NCBI GenBank assembly: GCA_001799975.1
Contig: MGUQ01000052.1
Span: forward strand, 37,703-43,209
Direction: 5' to 3'
Origin: Elusimicrobia bacterium RIFCSPLOWO2_01_FULL_54_10
Lineage (GTDB): Bacteria; Elusimicrobiota; Elusimicrobia; 2-02-FULL-39-32
DNA: 5,507 bases
This document shows positions 1 to 5,153 of the stretch, piece by piece. The stretch's first letter is position 1; each line of letters opens with the position of its first letter. Position numbers and translations under genes: made by a program. The notes beneath the pieces were generated by a model that did not search any database, was not told the origin of the DNA, and saw nothing but the letters and a program-made list of their open reading frames with translations.

Positions 1-318
1 GTGATGACTGGCATCACGGACAATCACGGCTGGGGAAACGCGGTTTATGTCTGGAATGTCGCGCGCATCCCTGGTTGGAGAGCCCTGAGCCGCGAAGGGC
101 TTGAAGCCGCGCTCCTGGAACATTTGAAAACTAAAAAAGACGCCGCCAATCATGTGATGGTGCGCCTGAAAGCGGACTCTCCGGAGGACCGGCTTCATCT
201 TTTCGCGGATCCGTTCTTGCAAATTTGGGAGCTGGCGCGCACGCTTCCCGCCGCGCATGCTGCGAGCACAATTTTTTGGATCTGGGTGCCATGGCTGATA
301 TTCCGGAAGAAAAAATAG
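1..318 (+). CDS. Unrecognised protein, C-terminal part, with hydrophobic Lys-rich tail
   Basis: An open frame runs from the first base of the window to a TAG at 316-318. The first codon is GTG followed by ATG, but the frame is open at the edge, so the true start may lie upstream. The visible 105 residues begin with a soluble, mixed-charge stretch rich in Trp (about residues 1-80). They end in an Ala-rich, then aromatic and hydrophobic segment (about 85-101, including IFWIWVPWLIF) followed by RKKK, which could be a short C-terminal membrane helix. Codon use stays similar to the neighbouring genes to the end, which favours a real gene. It overlaps the start of cca by 28 nt. I do not recognise the family and propose no function. 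The hydrophobic tail could also be a frameshift product: a change near 230-280 would shift reading into frame 2 (stop at 296-298) or frame 3. Confidence 0.5.
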   Translation: MMTGITDNHGWGNAVYVWNVARIPGWRALSREGLEAALLEHLKTKKDAANHVMVRLKADSPEDRLHLFADPFLQIWELARTLPAAHAASTIFWIWVPWLIFRKKK

Positions 319-1697
319 CGGCGGAAATCGCCCGCGAGTTTAAATCGGCGGGCGGCCGCGCTTATCTTGTAGGCGGCTGCGTGCGCGACAAAATCATGGG
401 CCAGAGCCCCAAAGACTTTGACATTGAAGTTTACGGCGTTCCTGCGGAAAAAATCGAGCCCGTCTTGCGGCGGTTCGGGCATGTGAACACGATGGGCAAG
501 TCCTTTTGCATCCACCGGCTCATCCATCCCCGCCTGGAAGGCATCAATTTTGACGTTTCAATCCCGCGCAAAGATTCCAAGACCGGATTCGGCCACAAGG
601 GCTTTGAAATCCAGGGCGACCCCAACCTTTCCGTTAAGGAAGCTGCCCGAAGGCGGGACATCACGGTCAATTCCATCCTTGAAGACCCGCTCACGGGCGA
701 ACTTGAAGACCCTTTCGGCGGCTTGCAGGACATCAAAAAAAAGATCATCCGCGCGACGGACGCTGTCCTGTTTGGGGAAGATCCCCTGCGCGTGCTCCGC
801 GTCTGCCAGTTCGCCGCGCGATTTGAATTTGCCATTGATCCGGAAACCGTGCGCCTATGCCAATCCGTAGCCCCGACCCTGAAAGAGCTGTCTCAGGAGC
901 GCATCGGCGACGAATGGAAAAAACTCCTCCTCAAAAGCAAAAAACCATCCATCGGTCTTGAAGCGGTCAAATCACTTGGGGTGTCAAAAGTGATCCACCC
1001 CGAGCTGGACGCCCTTGCAGACTGCCCGCAGGAGCCGGAGTGGCATCCTGAAGGCGATGTGTGGATTCATACGCTCATGGTGGCGGATTATGCCGCCGGC
1101 GTTGTGCGGCGGGAAAATCTGGATGAGGATGCCGCCTGGACAACACTGCTAGGGGCGCTCTGCCACGATTTCGGCAAGCCCGCCACCACGCACAAGGATG
1201 CTGACGGCAGGATCCGCAGTCCGTTCCACTCGGAAAAGGGCACCGGGCCCACGGCATCATTTTTGCGCACTTTACGGGTGAACGAAGACACGGAAAAAAA
1301 GGTGCGCAACATCGTGCTGGAGCATTTGAACCCGCTTTACCTCTATAAACACCGTGATGAAATAAAACCCGCCACCGTGAAACGCCTGGCCGTGCGGCTT
1401 TTTCCGGCTTCGTTTGACGAACTTCTTTATGTGGCGGAATCAGACTATTTTGGCCGCACCCTCAAGCTCGATCCGGGGTTCCCTGCAGGGGATTGGCTGC
1501 GCGAACAGCTGAAAATTTTGGAGCTCAAGAGCGGCGGCCCTGCGCCAATCCTGATGGGCCGCCATTTGCTGGAGGCGGGCTGGCCGAGCGGCCCCGAAAT
1601 GGGCAAAGTCCTCAAAACCGTCTTTGAAATGCAGATTGAAGGCACGGTCAACGATTTGGAACAGGCCATCCGTGAAGCCGAAAAAATGAGGAAATGA
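291..1697 (+). CDS. cca: CCA-adding tRNA nucleotidyltransferase with HD domain
   Basis: Class II nucleotidyltransferase that builds or repairs the 3' CCA end of tRNAs in the cytoplasm. With the ATG at 291 the protein has 468 residues. The head domain shows GGCVRD at 28-33, the metal-binding KDFDIEV with D42 and D44, and RRRDITVNS at 120-128. DPFGG follows at 140-144 and EDPLR at 163-167; the EDxxR motif is typical of CCA-adding enzymes that choose both C and A, rather than of poly(A) polymerases. The QERIGDEWKKLLL stretch (202-214) is the usual neck element. A C-terminal HD phosphohydrolase domain carries H260, H292-D293 and H313, and family members with this domain can have phosphatase or phosphodiesterase activity. 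A TTG at 225 in the same frame would add 22 residues, but these do not look like the family, so ATG 291 is preferred despite only a weak GGA upstream. The stop overlaps the next start as ATGA. Confidence 0.95.
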   Translation: MADIPEEKIAAEIAREFKSAGGRAYLVGGCVRDKIMGQSPKDFDIEVYGVPAEKIEPVLRRFGHVNTMGKSFCIHRLIHPRLEGINFDVSIPRKDSKTGFGHKGFEIQGDPNLSVKEAARRRDITVNSILEDPLTGELEDPFGGLQDIKKKIIRATDAVLFGEDPLRVLRVCQFAARFEFAIDPETVRLCQSVAPTLKELSQERIGDEWKKLLLKSKKPSIGLEAVKSLGVSKVIHPELDALADCPQEPEWHPEGDVWIHTLMVADYAAGVVRRENLDEDAAWTTLLGALCHDFGKPATTHKDADGRIRSPFHSEKGTGPTASFLRTLRVNEDTEKKVRNIVLEHLNPLYLYKHRDEIKPATVKRLAVRLFPASFDELLYVAESDYFGRTLKLDPGFPAGDWLREQLKILELKSGGPAPILMGRHLLEAGWPSGPEMGKVLKTVFEMQIEGTVNDLEQAIREAEKMRK

Positions 1698-2293
1698 CTC
1701 CTGACCCCGACATCCAGGACATAGAAAAAGTTCTGGACGGCGACGTCTCGGCCTTCCGGGGCATTGTCTTGCGCCATCAGGACAAAATCCTCCGTCTCTG
1801 CGCGGGCATCGTGGGAGATTCCCAGGCGGAAGACGCCGCGCAGGAAGCGTTTTTGAAGGCCTATAACAATTTGGTCCGTTTTGAACAAAAATCCAAATTT
1901 TCCACCTGGCTTTACCGCATCGCTTCCAACCACTGCCTGGACATGACCTCCAAAATCAAGTTAAAACGGGAAGATTCCCTGGACGCCATCGTTGAAAATA
2001 AGGGCGAATCCGCGGATTTCAGGGAAGCGGAGGATTTTGTCAGGGGGCTGGAAGACAGGGACACGGTGAGGCGCCTGCTGGACGCGGTTTCTCCGCAGGC
2101 CAGGGCCATCCTCCTTTTGAGAGAAGCTGAAGGGCTTTCCTGTGACGAAATCGCCGAAACCCTGGAAATCTCACTCGACACTGTCAAAGTGCGTCTTTTC
2201 AGGGCCCGGAAAGCCCTTCTCAATGAAGCCAGGCGCCTGGGGCTTGTAACATCCGCCCGCAGTCAACCGTCTAACGAGGTGAAAACACCATGA
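1694..2293 (+). CDS. ECF-type RNA polymerase sigma factor (sigma-70 family, RpoE-like)
   Basis: A 199-residue alternative sigma factor that would direct RNA polymerase to a dedicated set of promoters. Region 2 spans about residues 20-85, with the AEDAAQEAFLKAYNNL core-binding stretch (45-60) and FSTWLYRIASNHCLD (69-83) for -10 recognition. An acidic linker of about 40 residues follows. Region 4 (about 124-182) contains the helix-turn-helix LSCDEIAETLEISLDTVKVRLFRAR (148-172), which reads the -35 element. No region 1.1 or region 3 is present, as expected for the ECF class. There is no long C-terminal extension, only a polar tail after residue 183. The ATG overlaps the cca stop (ATGA); the GAGGA at 1688-1692 is too close to serve as a normal ribosome site, so translation probably depends on coupling to cca. 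The next gene overlaps its stop and is the natural candidate for its anti-sigma factor. The target promoters are not known. Confidence 0.93.
   Translation: MTPDPDIQDIEKVLDGDVSAFRGIVLRHQDKILRLCAGIVGDSQAEDAAQEAFLKAYNNLVRFEQKSKFSTWLYRIASNHCLDMTSKIKLKREDSLDAIVENKGESADFREAEDFVRGLEDRDTVRRLLDAVSPQARAILLLREAEGLSCDEIAETLEISLDTVKVRLFRARKALLNEARRLGLVTSARSQPSNEVKTP
2276..2282 (+). promoter_or_regulatory. Ribosome binding site for the anti-sigma candidate
   Basis: GAGGTGA lies inside the last codons of the sigma gene, 7 nt before the ATG at 2290. It is a strong Shine-Dalgarno match at good spacing. It supports the small downstream frame as a real gene even though that frame starts on the sigma stop codon. 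Confidence 0.75.
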
Positions 2294-2553
2294 AATACCC
2301 ATATCCCGTTCCGCGCGGATTCGCGGACAAAGTGATGTCCAAAATCGAAACTGACGCGCCCATTGCCTGGTGGGTGCCGCGCTGGGAGATCTTTTCCACA
2401 GGCTTGGCTTTCGCTGCTGTTGCGGGTTATCTTGTTCTGGGACCGTCCCTGAATGAGAATGAACTTTCGTCGGGTTCAGCCGCATCCTTTGATTTGGCAA
2501 GCGTTGTATTGGAAGGAGAGAACGCATTATTGGAGGGAATTTCAGATGAGTGA
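2290..2553 (+). CDS. Small single-pass membrane protein, candidate anti-sigma factor
   Basis: 87 residues. A short N-terminal arm (1-33) contains PRGFADKVMSKIE (8-20), which resembles the P-x-GFA-x-RVM-x-RI stretch seen in many anti-sigma and sigma-operon membrane proteins. A hydrophobic helix follows at about 34-51 (IFSTGLAFAAVAGYLVLG), then a 36-residue tail that is acidic and lacks basic residues. Basic residues (K2, R9, K14, K18, R31) sit before the helix, so the N-terminus should be cytoplasmic and the tail periplasmic. No zf-HC2 zinc-binding HxxxCxxC motif is present, and the cytoplasmic part is far shorter than a normal anti-sigma domain. The role is inferred mainly from position, since it overlaps the ECF sigma gene by 4 nt, and from the short motif. 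It may hold the sigma factor at the membrane alone or with the next protein, or be only a degenerate partner. Confidence 0.6.
   Translation: MKYPYPVPRGFADKVMSKIETDAPIAWWVPRWEIFSTGLAFAAVAGYLVLGPSLNENELSSGSAASFDLASVVLEGENALLEGISDE
2532..2537 (+). promoter_or_regulatory. Ribosome binding site fixing the start of the Spy-like gene
   Basis: GGAGGG ends 8 nt before the ATG at 2546. This site settles the start choice. The same frame is open back to an ATG at 2453, but that one lies within the preceding gene and has no comparable site, and the extra 31 residues would precede the membrane anchor. Confidence 0.75.
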
Positions 2554-2941
2554 ACGAAAACGCCAGGCAGCTTCCTTTATACTAGGCATCCTCTTTGGGG
2601 GTGCTCTCGTTGGGGCTGGAACTCATTTCTATTTTTCGCGGTGCATGACCCTGGCTTGTCATCATCAGCCGCCTCAAAAACAGCCATTTTTACTCGAGCT
2701 TCGCGGCCGGTTGAATCTTACGGCGGACCAGGAAAAGAAGATCGGAGAAATCATCGAATCCAAGCGCAAGAAAATTGAGGCCATGCGCGGAGACATCCGT
2801 CCGGAGATGAAAAAACTCCGCGAGGAATCCCGCGATAAGATCCGCAAAGTGCTCACGGCGGAACAGCAACCTATCTTTGAGCAGATTGTGGCAGAACGCA
2901 TGAAGCGCTGGGAAGACAAGGCCGGCCCTGAGAAAAAATGA
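2546..2941 (+). CDS. Membrane-anchored Spy/CpxP-like periplasmic protein (LTxxQ family)
   Basis: 131 residues. A basic N-terminus (SERKRQ) leads into a hydrophobic, Gly-rich helix at about 10-30. There is no clear AxA cleavage site, so it probably stays anchored with its C-terminal part in the periplasm. Just outside the membrane is a cluster CMTLACHHQ (C33, C38, H39, H40), a possible metal or redox site. The rest is highly charged and predicted helical. It carries the two hallmark motifs of the CpxP/Spy/ZraP group, LTADQ (58-62) and LTAEQ (103-107), separated by a Lys/Arg/Glu-rich helix. Known relatives are periplasmic chaperones or sensors of envelope stress and metals. Lying between the sigma/anti-sigma pair and the exporter, it may feed stress signals to the sigma system; that link is inference. 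Its start overlaps the previous stop by 8 nt, and its stop overlaps the next ATG. Confidence 0.75.
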   Translation: MSERKRQAASFILGILFGGALVGAGTHFYFSRCMTLACHHQPPQKQPFLLELRGRLNLTADQEKKIGEIIESKRKKIEAMRGDIRPEMKKLREESRDKIRKVLTAEQQPIFEQIVAERMKRWEDKAGPEKK

Positions 2942-4194
2942 TGCTTCGGGGCATTTTGGTTTTTACGGCCGTTCTGGCCGCGGCCCTTCCTGCCCAAGCC
3001 GAGCCGCTCACTTGGGAGAAAGCCGTTTCAATTGCCCGCGATAAAAACCCCGAAATCCTCTCAGCCCAATCTTTCGTCAAATCCGCCCGGGCAGCTTATC
3101 TGGCCAGTTTGAGCGGATTTTTTCCGCAAGTCACCGGCTCCGCCGGAGTCACCCATTTTGACACGGCCGGAGACGGCGCTCCATCCGCCTCTGACCGCTC
3201 TATGAGCTTGAGCGCACAGCAATCCCTTTTTTCCGGCTTCGGAACCAAGGCGGCTGCAGATTCCGCGGAAGCCCGCTGGCGCGCCCGGCAGGCGCTTTTA
3301 AGCCAGGCCGAAGCCCAGGCCCGGAGTGATTTGAGGACGTCGTTCGCGGACCTTCTCTACGCCCAGGAAAACGTGTCTCTCCTCGAAAAAATCCACGGCC
3401 GCCGCCGCGACAACCGCGACCTGATCAAACTTAGATATAAAGCCGGCAGGGAAAACCTGGGCTCCCTTCTGAGAGCCGAGGCCTTGTTGAGCCGCGCGTC
3501 GTTTGAACTTGCCCGGGCCGGGCGGGAACAGAGCACCTCCAAAATCCGCCTGGCCCGCACCCTGGGCGTTAAATCCGATAGCATTGAGTCCGCAGCAGGG
3601 GATTTTTCCGTGATCTACAGTTCGATTACGCCGGATATTGCCGGCCTCGTGCGGCAGACGCCTTCAGCGCTTGTGTCCCAATATCAATATGAAGGCGCCC
3701 GCTCGCAGGTTGCGTTCGCGCGTTCAGATTTTTTTCCAGATCTCTCGCTTTCGGCCGTCGGCCGAAGGAGTTTGAGCGACGGGAGCGCCAGCCGCGATTC
3801 CTGGAGCGCGGGCGGCTCGATTTCCTACAATTTTTTCTCTGGCGCAAGCGATCTGCAGGGGGTGCGCCAGGCCAGGGCGGACCTGAGCCAGGCCTCTTAC
3901 GATTTCGACTCAGTTCTTCGGGAAACGGAAGCGGATCTGGAAGAATTTCATGCCGGGTTCGTGAACGCGGCTGAACTTGTGAAGGTTCAGGAAGAATTTC
4001 TGAAGGCCTCACAGGAAAGAGCCAAAATCGCCCGCGCGCAATATTCCAACGGTCTCGTAAGCTTTCAGGACTGGGATCTCATCGAAAACGACCTCATCAA
4101 CTCTGAAAAAGATTCTCTGACAGCCCGCCGCGGAGCGGTGCTGGCCGAAGCGGCCTGGGACAGGGCTGTGGGCAAAGGACTCGAAACTCCATGA
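2938..4194 (+). CDS. TolC-family outer-membrane efflux channel protein
   Basis: 418 residues. A Sec signal peptide covers about 1-21 (hydrophobic core ILVFTAVLAAAL, cleavage after AQA), and the mature protein opens with EPLTWEKAVSIARDKNPE, the typical start of the outer-membrane efflux protein (OEP) fold. The two-fold internal repeat of this family is visible: FFP recurs at 61-63 and 265-267, and FSG at 98-100 and 300-302, both about 200 residues apart. Each repeat would give two outer-membrane strands followed by long periplasmic helices rich in Ala, Glu and Arg. There is no lipobox cysteine, unlike NodT/OprM-type relatives. Length is normal for the family. It would form the trimeric exit duct for the adaptor and ATPase encoded next. 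Two ATGs (2938 and 2941) are in tandem. No good ribosome site is seen, so translation is probably coupled to the preceding gene, whose TGA overlaps the first ATG. Confidence 0.92.
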   Translation: MMLRGILVFTAVLAAALPAQAEPLTWEKAVSIARDKNPEILSAQSFVKSARAAYLASLSGFFPQVTGSAGVTHFDTAGDGAPSASDRSMSLSAQQSLFSGFGTKAAADSAEARWRARQALLSQAEAQARSDLRTSFADLLYAQENVSLLEKIHGRRRDNRDLIKLRYKAGRENLGSLLRAEALLSRASFELARAGREQSTSKIRLARTLGVKSDSIESAAGDFSVIYSSITPDIAGLVRQTPSALVSQYQYEGARSQVAFARSDFFPDLSLSAVGRRSLSDGSASRDSWSAGGSISYNFFSGASDLQGVRQARADLSQASYDFDSVLRETEADLEEFHAGFVNAAELVKVQEEFLKASQERAKIARAQYSNGLVSFQDWDLIENDLINSEKDSLTARRGAVLAEAAWDRAVGKGLETP

Positions 4195-5153
4195 AAAGAA
4201 AAATCATCATTGTTACGATAATAATTTTGGCGCTGGCGGGCGGTTATTGCGCCTGGAAACAAAAATCCGCCAAATCGAAGCAGGAAAGTTTCAAACCAGT
4301 GGCTGTGGAGAAAGGCGCAATTTCCATTTCCGTGATGGCCACGGGCGTGGTGCAGCCTCAGAACCGCTTGGAATTGAAGCCCGCCATCGCCGGGCGGGTG
4401 GAAGACATGCTGGTGCAGGAAGGCCAGGCGGTGAAGCGCGGGCAATTGCTGGCCTGGCTGTCATCATCCGAACGGGCGGCCCTGCTGGACGCGGCCCGGG
4501 CGCAAGGCGCGGCCGAGCTTAAAAAATGGGAACTCATCTACAAACCCGCGCCCATGGTGGCCCCCATGGACGGCATCATCATCGCCCGCAACGCGGAGCC
4601 GGGCCAGACCGTGGCGCTCTCCGACATTCCTCTTGTAATGTCAGACCGCTTGATTGTCAAAGCTCAGGTGGACGAAACCGACATCGGCCGCCTGGAAGCT
4701 GGGCAAGTCACCGAAATCACCCTGGACGCATATTCGTCCAAAAAAATCCCAGGGAAAGTGCGCACCATCGCCTACGAAGCCAAGACGGTCAACAATGTCA
4801 CGATTTATGAAGTGGACGTCCTTCCGGATGAAGTTCCTCCGTTCATGCGCTCCGGAATGACCGCCAATGTTTCATTTCTGGTGAACCGCAAGGAAGGCAT
4901 TTTGGTGCTTCCTCAGGCGGCTGTTCGCCAGGGCGAGGGCGGATCGTTTGTGTTCATTGCCAACGGCAATTCGACAAAAAAGAAAGAAAAGCGGCAGATA
5001 AAAACCGGCATCACCGATGGGAAAATGATTGAAATCACGGACGGCCTCGCCGAAGGAGACAAGGTTTTGGTTGCGGATGTGAAGTGGGACAAAGGCGGGG
5101 GAAGCCAGGCTTCGAGCCCGTTATCGCCGATGGGAGGAGGGCGCAGACGGTGA
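4191..5153 (+). CDS. Periplasmic adaptor (membrane fusion protein) of a MacAB-like tripartite exporter
   Basis: 320 residues. An N-terminal membrane anchor covers about 4-22. C20 is not in a lipobox (preceded by GGY), so a lipoprotein is unlikely. The two halves of the lipoyl domain are clear: KPAIAGRVEDMLVQEGQAVKRGQLLAWL (63-90) and MVAPMDGIIIARNAEPGQTV (122-141). The insert between them, which forms the TolC-contacting alpha-hairpin in typical adaptors, is only about 30 residues (92-121) instead of the usual 60-100. A beta-barrel domain (about 150-235, including VKAQVDETDIGRLEAGQ) and a membrane-proximal domain (about 240-300, ending in ITDGLAEGDKVLVAD) follow. The last 19 residues are Gly/Ser/Arg-rich and low in complexity. 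The start overlaps the TolC-like stop by 4 nt, with AAAGGA at 4174-4179 as a possible ribosome site. It would join the outer-membrane channel to the inner-membrane ABC transporter; RND pumps use similar adaptors, but the ATPase downstream favours the MacA type. Confidence 0.9.
   Translation: MKRKIIIVTIIILALAGGYCAWKQKSAKSKQESFKPVAVEKGAISISVMATGVVQPQNRLELKPAIAGRVEDMLVQEGQAVKRGQLLAWLSSSERAALLDAARAQGAAELKKWELIYKPAPMVAPMDGIIIARNAEPGQTVALSDIPLVMSDRLIVKAQVDETDIGRLEAGQVTEITLDAYSSKKIPGKVRTIAYEAKTVNNVTIYEVDVLPDEVPPFMRSGMTANVSFLVNRKEGILVLPQAAVRQGEGGSFVFIANGNSTKKKEKRQIKTGITDGKMIEITDGLAEGDKVLVADVKWDKGGGSQASSPLSPMGGGRRR
5133..5141 (+). promoter_or_regulatory. Ribosome binding site for the ABC ATPase gene
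   Basis: GGAGGAGGG ends 8 nt before the GTG at 5150 and is the strongest Shine-Dalgarno sequence in the window. It supports a GTG start overlapping the adaptor stop (GTGA). It also encodes the last Gly and Arg residues of the adaptor, which may explain that protein's odd tail. Confidence 0.8.

Noticed and set aside
225..290. Upstream TTG start for cca adding 22 residues
   Set aside because: The added residues (Ala/Arg/Cys-rich) do not resemble the family N-terminus, and the overlap with the preceding gene would grow to 94 nt. ATG at 291 gives a normal N-terminus shortly before the GGCVRD motif.
1658..1690. GGAAC at 1658-1662 inside cca, about where an autoregulated ECF promoter -35 could sit before the sigma gene
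   Set aside because: No convincing -10 partner (TCTGA- or CGTC-like) at 16-17 nt spacing, and the bases are explained by conserved-length coding sequence. One five-base match is not enough.
1445..1933. Long open frame on the minus strand across the cca/sigma junction
   Set aside because: It is antisense to two strongly supported genes, has no recognisable motif, and is explained by codon bias of the + strand genes. The same applies to minus-strand frames at 195-527, 431-835, 3626-4012 and 4913-5398.
2453..2545. N-terminal extension of the Spy-like protein from an ATG at 2453
   Set aside because: It lies within the anti-sigma candidate gene in another frame, lacks a ribosome site, and would put 31 Trp/Arg-rich residues before the membrane anchor. 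The ATG at 2546 has a GGAGGG at ideal spacing.
3750..3766. Perfect 7-bp inverted repeat (TTCGGCC / GGCCGAA) with a 3-nt loop
   Set aside because: It lies in the middle of the TolC-like coding region, has no U-tract after it, and encodes ordinary residues (AVGRR). Most likely chance in GC-rich codons.
4191..4253. Adaptor as a lipoprotein via C20
   Set aside because: The residues before C20 are GGY. Tyr at -1 and Gly at -3 do not fit a lipobox, so a plain membrane anchor is more likely.
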